Shown here: piece after piece, positions 34,432 to 42,324 of the stretch
Numbering within the stretch: position 1 is the stretch's first letter
How the letters are laid out: every line of letters begins with the position of its first letter
Assembly: GCA_045642485.1 (NCBI GenBank)
Contig: JAZUIV010000016.1
Location: 1 to 64,000, forward strand
Source of the DNA: Cacconaster sp045642485
Lineage (GTDB): Bacteria > Bacteroidota > Bacteroidia > Bacteroidales > UBA932
Length of the DNA stretch: 64,000 nt
Direction: 5' to 3'
Notes under the pieces: generated by a model
The model's input: only the letters and a program-made list of their open reading frames with translations
The model's database searches: none
Told to the model about the DNA's origin: nothing
Program-made: the position numbers and the translations under genes

Positions 34432-34904
34432 TTCTGCAAAATATATCTAAGTTTGTCCCGACCTCGGGAAAGTTGTTTCTTGACAGCATCTTCCGTGCTG
34501 TCGGAAATCACGGCTATCTCCTTGATGGAATAGCCGGTCAGATAATGGAGAGTTATCGCCGACCTCTCTTTCGGAGGTAGGGTTCCGAGAGCCAGATAGA
34601 GTTCCTCGTGAACGTATGAGGCATCGGCGGAGGATGTTCCTGCCAACAGTTTCGCTTCTTCCAGAGATTCATATGTCCTTGCGGCCGACCTGTGGTTCAG
34701 AAACGTGTTGTATGCAATCTTGAAGACCCAGGAACGGAACCGGCCCCTATCAGAATATGAAGAAATTGACAGATAAGCCTTTATCAGTGATTCCTGAGCT
34801 ATCTCATCCGCCTCGTTCCTGTTGCCGCAACAAAGGGCAAGCAGAAACCCGCGTAGGGCGTTCTGCTCGCACTTCACCAGTTCTATGAACTGATCTTTTG
34901 TCAT
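34428..34904 (-). CDS. ECF-family RNA polymerase sigma factor
   Basis: 158 residues. Region 2 is seen in NEADEIAQESLIKAYLSI and RGRFRSWVFKIAYNTFLNH. Region 4 is the helix-turn-helix LPPKERSAITLHYLTGYSIK followed by EIAVISDSTEDAVKKQLSRG. The intermediate linker is short. It overlaps both neighbours by 4 bp (ATGA), forming an operon with the DUF6249-like and anti-sigma-like membrane proteins. Confidence 0.9.
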   Translation of the reverse strand: MTKDQFIELVKCEQNALRGFLLALCCGNRNEADEIAQESLIKAYLSISSYSDRGRFRSWVFKIAYNTFLNHRSAARTYESLEEAKLLAGTSSADASYVHEELYLALGTLPPKERSAITLHYLTGYSIKEIAVISDSTEDAVKKQLSRGRDKLRYILQK

Positions 34905-35323
34905 TGGATTTCCTGCCGCCGTTTTCTTTCTTCAGCCTCGATTTCTCCCGCCAACATCTTTTTGCCTAAAAAATAGTTGATAAGGAATGCGACGCCCACT
35001 GCAAGTACAGCGATGAATATGAGTAATTCATCGGACAGTAGGCTCACTCCGCCAATTAACTTGAATATGACGCCGAGGAGGCCGCAGAAAGTGCAGATAC
35101 ATCCCCAAAGGAGCCTTGTAAGCAGTTTCTCCTTAATCGGTTTTTCTTTTGGCTGAAAGCTTCTGGCAAGTTGCTCAGCATCGATATTCGGGTTCTTTTC
35201 AAGAGTGGCGATGATGACCTCCTTCTGATTTTCGTTTCTTCGGGTGTAAGAGCGCATTACCAGCCAGACAATAAGCACCGGCATAACCGCACAGATGCCG
35301 AGGGGTATAAGAATATCTTCCAT
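34901..35323 (-). CDS. DUF6249-like small membrane protein
   Basis: 140 residues: an N-terminal helix (about 5-25), a cytoplasmic linker with KEVIIATLEKNPNIDAEQLA, two central helices (about 80-125) and a charged C-terminus. This fits the Bacteroidota DUF6249 pattern, often found beside ECF sigma factors. Function unknown. First gene of the sigma operon. Confidence 0.65.
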   Translation of the reverse strand: MEDILIPLGICAVMPVLIVWLVMRSYTRRNENQKEVIIATLEKNPNIDAEQLARSFQPKEKPIKEKLLTRLLWGCICTFCGLLGVIFKLIGGVSLLSDELLIFIAVLAVGVAFLINYFLGKKMLAGEIEAEERKRRQEIQ

Positions 35324-35389
35324 AGTGATGTAAAGTTATATTATGTTTTTGATTCTTTCCGAACCGGTTCACATATATAACAAGACAAT

Positions 35390-35483
35390 CCGGCAAAAGG
35401 TGACGATTACGCAACCGTGGCGGGATTGAAAAGAGGCTTTCTTCATCCCGCCACTCGCAATCCCGCCCCGGCAAAAGGTGACG
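35390..35483. repeat. 16-bp direct repeats flanking REP-like hairpin D
   Basis: CCGGCAAAAGGTGACG occurs at 35390-35405 and again at 35468-35483. Hairpin copy D (35420-35451) lies between them. The right part of this region belongs to the 120-bp inverted repeat. Confidence 0.75.
35420..35451. repeat. REP-like hairpin, copy D
   Basis: GCGGGAT, 18-nt loop, ATCCCGC, 32 nt as in copies A and B. Read on the minus strand the loop is GAAGAAAGCCTCTTTTCA. It begins inside the 120-bp repeat copy 2, and the loop diverges from copy A exactly where the 120-bp identity ends. Confidence 0.75.
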
Positions 35484-35563
35484 GAGAACAAGAAAACCCG
35501 GCGCACAGGCGTCGGGCTTTCGCGTGGTCCCAGCAGGGCATGATCCTGCGACCCCCTGATTAT
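35444..35563 (-). repeat. 120-bp repeat, copy 2 (within and behind tRNA-Met)
   Basis: Exact reverse complement of 24777-24896, covering the 3' 39 nt of the intact tRNA-Met and its terminator. The pair encloses 24897-35443 as a possible invertible segment. Inversion would leave the tRNA sequence intact because its 5' half (35564-35598) lies outside. Confidence 0.93.
35490..35520 (-). terminator. tRNA-Met terminator
   Basis: On the minus strand CCCGACGC-CTGT-GCGCCGGG is followed by TTTTC, starting a few bases after the tRNA 3' end. Confidence 0.7.
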
Positions 35564-35598
35564 GAGTCAGATGCTCTAACCAACTGAGCTATGGGACC
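35525..35598 (-). tRNA. tRNA-Met (anticodon CAT), probably elongator
   Basis: A 74-nt cloverleaf on the minus strand: acceptor GGTCCCA/TGGGACC, D stem GCTC/GAGC, anticodon stem TCTGA/TCAGG with loop CTCATAA, T stem GCAGG/CCTGC, discriminator A, no encoded CCA. The G1-C72 pair argues against initiator tRNA. tRNA-Ile with lysidine (also CAT) is the alternative. The T loop reads ATCATGC instead of the usual TTCRANY. A -7 box TATCTTTG at 35620-35613 gives it its own promoter. Confidence 0.9.
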
Positions 35599-35612
35599 GG
35601 TTTTCCAAGGCT

Positions 35613-35620
35613 CAAAGATA
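35613..35620 (-). promoter_or_regulatory. -7 promoter box of tRNA-Met
   Basis: TATCTTTG on the minus strand ends 14 nt before the tRNA 5' end. It lies in one arm of a 9-bp inverted repeat (AGGCTCAAA at 35608-35616 and TTTGAGCCT at 35626-35634) that may also end the rpsJ transcript. Confidence 0.5.
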
Positions 35621-35649
35621 GTAATTTTGAGCCTAAGAATGAATTTTTC

Positions 35650-35958
35650 TTACAAAACCTTGATCTCAACCTCAACACCGCTGGGGAGTTCGAGCTTCAT
35701 AAGAGCGTCAACTGTCTTTGAAGTCGAGCTGAAAATATCCAGCAGACGGCGGAATGAATTGAGTTCAAACTGTTCGCGAGCTTTCTTGTTTACGAAAGTC
35801 GAGCGGTTGACTGTGAAGATTTTCTGGTCGGTGGGAAGAGGAATGGGTCCGCTTACCACAGCACCTGTAGCCTTGACAGTCTTGACGATCTTGTCAGCGG
35901 ACTTGTCCACCAAAGCATGATCGAAAGATTTGAGTTTGATTCTGATTTTTTGGCTCAT
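35650..35958 (-). CDS. rpsJ: 30S ribosomal protein S10
   Basis: 102 residues, full length (start SQKIRIKLKSFDHALVDKSA, then GPIPLPTDQKIFTVNRS). S10 is a small-subunit head protein and also NusE in antitermination. It ends the str operon here; the rplC-rplD-rplW genes that normally follow are not present, and tRNA-Met lies downstream instead. Confidence 0.98.
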   Translation of the reverse strand: MSQKIRIKLKSFDHALVDKSADKIVKTVKATGAVVSGPIPLPTDQKIFTVNRSTFVNKKAREQFELNSFRRLLDIFSSTSKTVDALMKLELPSGVEVEIKVL

Positions 35959-35975
35959 TATAGTAATATTAACAA

Positions 35976-38099
35976 TTATACAAATTCTTCGTCAAAGAAC
36001 ATCATACGGTTTCCTCCCTGCTTGTCGATGATTTCGCGGGCGATGTTCGAGGGAACCTCCGCGTAGTGGGAGAAGGTCATCGAACTGGTTGCCCTGCCGG
36101 AAGTCAGCGTTCGCAGAACAGTCACGTAGCCGAACTGCTCGGCAAGAGGAACCTTTGCCTTGACAATTCTTGCATTGCCTTTGGTATCCATATCGGAAAT
36201 CTGCCCGCGACGGCGATTGATGTCACCAACGACATCCCCCATATACTCTTCGGGAGTGACCACGTCGAGAGCCATAATAGGCTCCATCAGCACCGGAGCG
36301 CACTTACTGAGCGACTTGCGGAATGCCTGACGGGCACAAATCTCGAACGAAAGGGCATCGGAATCGACAGGATGGAAACTGCCGTCAAGAAGGCGGACCT
36401 TCAGCGACGTAAGTTCGTACCCCGCAAGAACTCCGTTGGACATTGCGGACTTGAAGCCCTTTTCGACGGAAGGGATGAATTCCTTGGGAATATTTCCTCC
36501 CTTGACTTCGTCAATGAACTGAAGTCCGGTGACCCCTTCGTCGGCGGGACCGATTTCAATCTGGATATCGGCGAATTTACCACGACCTCCCGTCTGCTTC
36601 TTGAATACCTCGCGGTGGGAGGTGCTCTTGGTCACTGCCTCGCGGTAGTTGACCTGGGGAGCGCCCTGATTGATCTCCACACCGAATTCACGGCGGAGAC
36701 GGTCCACAATGATATCCAGATGAAGCTCGCCCATACCGCTGATGATGGTCTGACCTGTCTCATTGTTGGTCTGGACGGTGAAGGTAGGGTCTTCCTCAGA
36801 CAGTTTTCCCAGGGCTATGCCAAGTTTGTCGAGATCCTTCTGGGTCTTGGGCTCAACCGCCAGTCCGATTACCGGATCGGGGAAAGATATGGACTCCAGA
36901 ATGATGGGACTTGACTCCGCACAGACTGTATCACCCGTACGCAGTTCCTTGAATCCTACCGCAGCGCAGATATCACCTGCCTCCACGAAATCTATGGGAT
37001 TCTGTTTGCTGGAATGCATCTGGTACAGGCGGGCCACCCTTTCCTTCTTGCCGGAACGGGTGTTCAATACGTAAGAACCTGAATTCAGAAGTCCTGAATA
37101 TGCTCTGATGAAAGCAAGGCGGCCTACGTAAGGGTCTGTCGCAATCTTGAATACAAGACCGCAGAAAGGCTGGTCGTTCTTGGGCAGGCGCTCCACCTCC
37201 TTGTTGGTGCGGAGGTCTGTCCCGGTAACTCCTCCCTTGTCGAGGGGAGAAGGAAGATAACGCATCACTGCATCGAGCAGGAACTGGACGCCCTTGTTCT
37301 TGAAAGACGAACCGCAGCAGGTGGGAACCACCGCCATATCGATTGTCGCCTTTCTCAAGGCATCGATTATCTCCTGCTCCGAGATTGAGTCAGGGTCACT
37401 GAAATACTTCTCGAGGATGGCGTCATTGTATTCCGCCACGGCCTCGACAAGATTTCCTCTCCACTGCTCAACCTCGGATACCATATCCTCGGGGACAGGA
37501 CGAACCTCATAATTCACGAGGTCCTTGCTGTCATTATAGACGTATGCCTTTCTGGATATCAAATCCACGACACCGATGAAACTGTCTTCGACTCCAATCG
37601 GAAGGCAGATGGGAACTGAATGGGCTCCCAACTTGGTGTTGATCTCTTCCACCACGGCTGTAAAATCCGCACCGACACGGTCCATCTTGTTGACGTAGGC
37701 TATCTTGGGGACACGATACTTGTCCGCCTGACGCCATACCGTCTCAGACTGGGGCTGCACGCGACCCACAGCGCAGAAAGTGGCGATTGTCCCGTCAAGA
37801 ATACGGAGACTTCGCTCCACCTCCACGGTGAAATCGACGTGGCCCGGAGTGTCGATAAGATTTATCTGGTACTGCTCACCGTTGTAATGCCAAAAAGCGG
37901 TGGTGGCCGCCGAAGTGATGGTAATACCACGCTCCTGCTCCTGAACCATCCAGTCCATCGTCGCAGCTCCCTCGTGAACCTCGCCTATCTTGTGGGTCTT
38001 GCCCGTATAGTAGAGGATACGCTCGGAAGTTGTGGTCTTACCGGCATCTATATGAGCCATGATACCGATATTCCTAGTGTATTTGAGATCTCTTGCCAT
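35976..38099 (-). CDS. fusA: Translation elongation factor G
   Basis: 707 residues with GTPase motifs AHIDAGKTT (G1), DTPGHVDF (G3 with the catalytic His) and NKMD (G4), then domains II-V of EF-G. It drives GTP-dependent translocation. Seventeen bases separate it from rpsJ and nine from rpsG. Compare the second EF-G at 54234, which has lost the G3 His. Confidence 0.98.
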   Translation of the reverse strand: MARDLKYTRNIGIMAHIDAGKTTTSERILYYTGKTHKIGEVHEGAATMDWMVQEQERGITITSAATTAFWHYNGEQYQINLIDTPGHVDFTVEVERSLRILDGTIATFCAVGRVQPQSETVWRQADKYRVPKIAYVNKMDRVGADFTAVVEEINTKLGAHSVPICLPIGVEDSFIGVVDLISRKAYVYNDSKDLVNYEVRPVPEDMVSEVEQWRGNLVEAVAEYNDAILEKYFSDPDSISEQEIIDALRKATIDMAVVPTCCGSSFKNKGVQFLLDAVMRYLPSPLDKGGVTGTDLRTNKEVERLPKNDQPFCGLVFKIATDPYVGRLAFIRAYSGLLNSGSYVLNTRSGKKERVARLYQMHSSKQNPIDFVEAGDICAAVGFKELRTGDTVCAESSPIILESISFPDPVIGLAVEPKTQKDLDKLGIALGKLSEEDPTFTVQTNNETGQTIISGMGELHLDIIVDRLRREFGVEINQGAPQVNYREAVTKSTSHREVFKKQTGGRGKFADIQIEIGPADEGVTGLQFIDEVKGGNIPKEFIPSVEKGFKSAMSNGVLAGYELTSLKVRLLDGSFHPVDSDALSFEICARQAFRKSLSKCAPVLMEPIMALDVVTPEEYMGDVVGDINRRRGQISDMDTKGNARIVKAKVPLAEQFGYVTVLRTLTSGRATSSMTFSHYAEVPSNIAREIIDKQGGNRMMFFDEEFV

Positions 38100-38108
38100 C
38101 TTCTGGAA

Positions 38109-38585
38109 TTAGAAGCGGAAGTGTGCGAAGGCCTTGTTGGCCTCAGCCATTCTGTGCATATCCTCCTTTCTCTTGAAGGCTGCGCCTTCGCAGTTGTATG
38201 CGGCCATTATTTCGGCTGCAAGTTTTTCTGCCATGGAGTGACCTGCACGCTTGCGGGCGAAAAGCACCATATTCTTCATTGAGAGAGACACTTTTCTTTC
38301 AGGACGCACCTCCGTAGGCACCTGGAAGTTTGCTCCACCAACCCTGCGGCTTTTAACCTCAACCTGCGGGGTTACGTTTTCGAGAGCTTTCTTCCAAATA
38401 TCGAGAGGAGCCTGTTCAGAATCTTTCATCTTCTCGCCGATGATGTCGATTGCATCGTAAAAAATAGAATACGCGATACTCTTCTTCCCCTGCAACATAA
38501 GATTGTTCACGAAACGGGTTACCTGTACATCGTGAAACTTAGGATCAGGAAGTAGAATCCTCTTTTTAGGCTTCGTTTTTCTCAT
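38109..38585 (-). CDS. rpsG: 30S ribosomal protein S7
   Basis: 158 residues with the family pattern (KFHDVQVTRFVNNLMLQGKK near the N-terminus, PLDIWKKALENVTPQVEVKS in the middle). It nucleates assembly of the 30S head. Second gene of the str operon. Confidence 0.98.
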   Translation of the reverse strand: MRKTKPKKRILLPDPKFHDVQVTRFVNNLMLQGKKSIAYSIFYDAIDIIGEKMKDSEQAPLDIWKKALENVTPQVEVKSRRVGGANFQVPTEVRPERKVSLSMKNMVLFARKRAGHSMAEKLAAEIMAAYNCEGAAFKRKEDMHRMAEANKAFAHFRF

Positions 38586-38621
38586 TTTTCGAAAGATTTA
38601 AATGATTTGAGTGTTGGGTGG

Positions 38622-39005
38622 TTACTTCTTAGGGGCTTTGGGACGCTTTGTGCCATAGAGGGAACGACTCTGAGTACGACCCTCTACACCAGCAGTATCC
38701 AACGCACCTCTAAGGATGTGATAACGTACACCGGGGAGGTCTTTCACACGACCGCCACGAACAAGCACGATGCTGTGTTCCTGAAGGTTGTGACCTTCGC
38801 CGGGGATGTATGCATTGACCTCTTTCTGGTTGGTGAGCCTTACACGGGCCACTTTACGCATGGCTGAGTTAGGCTTCTTGGGAGTTGTAGTGTAAACACG
38901 TACACAAACACCACGTCTTTGAGGACATGCATCAAGTGCGCGAGATTTGCTTTTCTCTTCGATAACCTCGCGACCTTTGCGAACTAATTGTTGAATTGTT
39001 GGCAT
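38622..39005 (-). CDS. rpsL: 30S ribosomal protein S12
   Basis: 127 residues, with TTPKKPNSAMRKVARVRLTN and EHSIVLVRGGRVKDLPGVRY, the regions of the decoding centre. It heads the str operon (rpsL-rpsG-fusA-rpsJ). Lys in TPKKPNS and in GGRVKDLP correspond to the classical streptomycin-sensitive state. Confidence 0.98.
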   Translation of the reverse strand: MPTIQQLVRKGREVIEEKSKSRALDACPQRRGVCVRVYTTTPKKPNSAMRKVARVRLTNQKEVNAYIPGEGHNLQEHSIVLVRGGRVKDLPGVRYHILRGALDTAGVEGRTQSRSLYGTKRPKAPKK

Positions 39006-39038
39006 AAATAGTTGTTAATCTTTTATTTATGTTATTTT

Positions 39039-39089
39039 CCCCACATTTTGCGGGGTTGCAAAGATAGGACAAAAATCCCTAAATGCCAA
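39039..39089 (-). promoter_or_regulatory. rpsL: str operon promoter and 5' leader hairpin
   Basis: On the minus strand a TTG (39089-39087), 20 bp, then TATCTTTG (39066-39059) forms the promoter. CCCC (39055-39052) and GGGG (39042-39039) then make a small hairpin right at the predicted 5' end of the mRNA. Confidence 0.55.
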
Positions 39090-39106
39090 CAAGTTTTCAA
39101 CAAAAA

Positions 39107-40336
39107 TCACTTGAAACTGAAAATTTTATCGCTCCTGCGCAGGTTTTCCCTGACAGGGATAGAGCAGACATCGCCCTTGGAGGCAGTCTCCACGCTTTTG
39201 AAGTCCACTCTTATTTCCGGAACGGTGTATTCGATGACACCTGTCGTAGGGCCGCATATGAGCATTGTGTCACCGACACTGAAGGATCCTGTCTCCACGG
39301 TGATTTCGGCCACTCCGATTTTGGCGAAATAATTGGTGACCCTGCCGATATATGTCTTGGTGCGGGTGGCGCGGTTGCCGTAGGCATCGCTCCACTCACC
39401 GAGCCGTGCCCCCTGGTAGTAACCGTCCCAGAACCCCCTGTTGAATACAGTTGCAAGCTTTGACTTGAGGGTTGCGGCCAGTTCAGGTGTATATCTCCCC
39501 TCTTCGACGGCATCGGCGGCATCCCGGTAGGCTCGTGTCACCGTCCTGACATACTCGCTGCTTCGGGCACGCCCTTCGATTTTGAAGACGGAGACCCCGG
39601 CATCGGCGATTTTGTCCAGGAACTCTATGGTGCACAAATCCTTGGGGGACATTATGTATTTGTTGTCCACCACCAGTTGCGAGCCTGTCTCAAGGTCGGT
39701 CACCTCATATCCGCGACGGCAGATCTGGTAGCAGGAGCCCCTGTTTGCGGAGGCGCCGTATTCGTGAAGGGAAAGATAGCATTTGCCGGAAACCGCCATA
39801 CAGAGAGCCCCGTGGCAGAACATTTCTATCTGCAGAGGCCTCCCTGAAGGGCCGCAGATGCCCTCCCTGTCGATGGTTGCCTTTATCTCCTTGACCTGCC
39901 CCAGATTGAGTTCTCTGGCAAGGACGATTACATCCGCATATCTGCTGTAGAACCGCAGGCTCTCCCGGTTGGAGATGCTCAGCTGTGTGGAAATATGGAC
40001 TTCCACACCTATCTGGCGGGCATATTCGATGACTGCCATATCACTGGCAATCACTGCGCTGACCCCCGCATCACGGGCGGCACGAAGGGCTTCCCTCATC
40101 GGCTCGAGATCATCGTCATAAAGGATTATGTTCAGAGTGAGATATGATTTCACCCCGTTTTCACGGCAGATCCGGCATACCTCCACCAAATCTTCCGGAG
40201 CGAAATTATTCGCGGAGTGGGAACGCATATTCAACTTTCCCACACCGAAATAGACCGAATCGGCCCCTCCCTGGATTGCGGCCCTCAGGCACTCGAAGTT
40301 GCCTGCAGGAGCCATTATTTCTATCTTACCGTTCAC
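39107..40336 (-). CDS. Peptidase U32-family protein (RlhA/TrhP-like)
   Basis: 409 residues from a GTG at 40336, which gives the usual IEIMAPAGNFECL start; an ATG at 40384 would overlap the preceding gene by 59 bp. Family markers are GADSVYFG, the His/Cys segment EMFCHGALCMAVSGKCYLS and NRGSCYQICRR. Characterised U32 relatives hydroxylate rRNA or tRNA bases using these cysteines for an Fe-S cluster; others were called proteases. It is cotranscribed with the polyprenyl synthetase. Which RNA it would modify is unknown. Confidence 0.85.
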   Translation of the reverse strand: MNGKIEIMAPAGNFECLRAAIQGGADSVYFGVGKLNMRSHSANNFAPEDLVEVCRICRENGVKSYLTLNIILYDDDLEPMREALRAARDAGVSAVIASDMAVIEYARQIGVEVHISTQLSISNRESLRFYSRYADVIVLARELNLGQVKEIKATIDREGICGPSGRPLQIEMFCHGALCMAVSGKCYLSLHEYGASANRGSCYQICRRGYEVTDLETGSQLVVDNKYIMSPKDLCTIEFLDKIADAGVSVFKIEGRARSSEYVRTVTRAYRDAADAVEEGRYTPELAATLKSKLATVFNRGFWDGYYQGARLGEWSDAYGNRATRTKTYIGRVTNYFAKIGVAEITVETGSFSVGDTMLICGPTTGVIEYTVPEIRVDFKSVETASKGDVCSIPVRENLRRSDKIFSFK

Positions 40337-41306
40337 GTCCCAGAAGCATTCCGGCGAACTCTGCCAGACGGGCTTTCTGCTCATCCGTAAGAGATGACCC
40401 TTTCAGGGCCTCGATAGCCTTGTTGTTATATGTCGCAATTTCGTTTTCGGCATCCTGTTTTATGTCCAGATCGAGATAGAGAGCCTTCATCGCGGAGATT
40501 TTCTCCTGTTGTCCTTCCTGCCCGTCAATTTTCATAATCCTTTCTATCTCAGACTTCTGAGAGGAATTAGCCTTTCTTGTGGCATTCACCAGCAGCCAGG
40601 TCTTCTTGTTGCAGGAGATATCCCCTCCTATCTTCTTCCCGAAGGATTTCTCGTCCCCGAAGGTATCCAGATAATCGTCGGCTATCTGGAATGCTAGCCC
40701 GAGCTTGTAACCGTAATCGTACAGCACATCGCATAATTTTTCATCCGCACCACCCAGTATCGCCCCCATCTTCGCGGAAGCGGCGAGCAGGCAGGCGGTC
40801 TTCAGCCCTATCATCCTCAGGTAATCATCTCCGGTTATGTATGGGATGTTCTCGAAATCCATATCCAGCTGCTGCCCCTCGCAGATTCTGATGGCAGTGG
40901 AGGTGAACAGGTCCAATATGCCGGGGAGGACCGCACCGGGAGCCCTTGCCAGATATTTGTAAGAAAGGAATGCCATCGCATCTCCGGAGAGAATCGCCAC
41001 GTTCTCGTTCCACTTCTTGAATACGGTGGGCCTTCCCCTTCTGGTTGGAGCCTTGTCCATTATGTCATCGTGCAGCAGTGTGAATTCGTGGAACATCTCC
41101 AGTGCGAAAGCAGGACTGAGAACGGAACTGTCAATCCTGTTGCTGAAGAGGTTATATACCGTCAGACAAAGTTTCGGCCTTATTCTCTTCCCCCCTATCG
41201 ACATAGTATATTCCACAGGCTCATACAGGTTGTACGGATCCCTGCTATAGCCCATTTCCACGCCGGTTTTCTCCACGAATCTTCCGATTTCTTCAAGTGT
41301 GTACAT
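40326..41306 (-). CDS. Polyprenyl (isoprenyl) diphosphate synthase
   Basis: 326 residues with both Asp-rich motifs: LLHDDIMDKAPTRRGRPT and FQIADDYLD. GGKRIRPKLCL binds diphosphate. It condenses isopentenyl diphosphate onto allylic diphosphates; chain length is not certain. The minus-strand promoter box TAACTTTG is at 41334-41327. It overlaps the U32 gene by about 11 bp if that starts at GTG. Confidence 0.93.
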   Translation of the reverse strand: MYTLEEIGRFVEKTGVEMGYSRDPYNLYEPVEYTMSIGGKRIRPKLCLTVYNLFSNRIDSSVLSPAFALEMFHEFTLLHDDIMDKAPTRRGRPTVFKKWNENVAILSGDAMAFLSYKYLARAPGAVLPGILDLFTSTAIRICEGQQLDMDFENIPYITGDDYLRMIGLKTACLLAASAKMGAILGGADEKLCDVLYDYGYKLGLAFQIADDYLDTFGDEKSFGKKIGGDISCNKKTWLLVNATRKANSSQKSEIERIMKIDGQEGQQEKISAMKALYLDLDIKQDAENEIATYNNKAIEALKGSSLTDEQKARLAEFAGMLLGRER

Positions 41307-41378
41307 ATAATTATTCCTTTCACTCGCAAAGTTAGGAGCAGTTTTTGAATAAACAACGAAAAAAAGAAATCAGATTCT

Positions 41379-41386
41379 TATCTTTG
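41379..41386 (+). promoter_or_regulatory. rsgA: -7 promoter box of rsgA
   Basis: TATCTTTG ends 5 nt before the rsgA ATG, so a leaderless transcript is likely. Confidence 0.55.
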
Positions 41387-41391
41387 CGAAT

Positions 41392-42312
41392 ATGAACACT
41401 AGAGGCACAGCGACTGTGGTCAAACATACCGGGAGCCATTACCTGCTGAGCGAACTGCCACTGTGGCAGCCCTTCGAAGCGGTAATACGGGGAAAACTGC
41501 GCCTGACGGGTTCCAAATCCACCAATCCGGTGGCTGTGGGAGACCGCGTCACCTTCGAGGACGGGGTGATAACCGGAGTCCTGCCCAGAAAGAACTACGT
41601 CATCCGCCGGTCCACCAACCTTTCCCGCGAGAACCACATAATCGCCGCAAATCTGGATATGGTGTTCCTCGTGATGACAGTGATTCTGCCTGAGACGAAA
41701 CTTGCCTTCGTTGACCGGTTCCTCGTCACCTGCGAGGCATACGGCATCCATCCCGTAATCGTAATGAACAAGACGGACCTCTACACGGAGAGAGAACTGC
41801 AGGAACAGATGGAGTGGATGGCGGAAATCTACCGTAACGCAGGATATGAAGTAATCGGAGCCTCCACCCGTACGATGCAGGGAATAGACAGAATAAGAGA
41901 ACTTTGCAGAAACGGCGTCTGCCTCTTCAGCGGCCAGTCCGGGGTTGGCAAATCCTCCCTTCTCAAGGCTCTGGATCCGGCTCTGAACCCGAAAATCGGG
42001 GAAATATCCATCTCCCACCTGCAGGGAAAGCATACCACCACCTTCTATGAGATGCATCCCCTTTCAAGCGGTGGGGTCGTGATAGACACCCCCGGCATCA
42101 GAGGGTTCGGACTCGTGGATTTCGAAAACGGGGAGCTGAGCAAATACTTTCCGGAGATGCTGAAAGTTATGGATAACTGCAGATATATGCCCTGCACCCA
42201 CACCCACGAGCCGGGATGCGCTGTCAAGGAAGCCCTCGAAAAGGGAGAAATTTCAGCGGAAAGATACTCTTCCTACCTCGGAATGTTGGAGGAGAACACA
42301 AAATACAGATAG
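41392..42312 (+). CDS. rsgA: Ribosome small-subunit-dependent GTPase A
   Basis: 306 residues: an N-terminal OB domain, then a circularly permuted GTPase (G4 MNKTDL before G1 GQSGVGKSS and G3 DTPGIRGF), and a C-terminal zinc domain with CRYMPCTHTHEPGC. It checks late 30S assembly in the cytoplasm. It is followed 12 bp later by the S41 protease gene on the same strand. Confidence 0.97.
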   Translation: MNTRGTATVVKHTGSHYLLSELPLWQPFEAVIRGKLRLTGSKSTNPVAVGDRVTFEDGVITGVLPRKNYVIRRSTNLSRENHIIAANLDMVFLVMTVILPETKLAFVDRFLVTCEAYGIHPVIVMNKTDLYTERELQEQMEWMAEIYRNAGYEVIGASTRTMQGIDRIRELCRNGVCLFSGQSGVGKSSLLKALDPALNPKIGEISISHLQGKHTTTFYEMHPLSSGGVVIDTPGIRGFGLVDFENGELSKYFPEMLKVMDNCRYMPCTHTHEPGCAVKEALEKGEISAERYSSYLGMLEENTKYR

Positions 42313-42324
42313 AAAAGAGCACAT

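Noticed and set aside
24897..35443. A complete polysaccharide utilisation locus
   Set aside because: No SusC or SusD homologue, no hybrid two-component system and no sulfatase is present; only the enzymes can be claimed.
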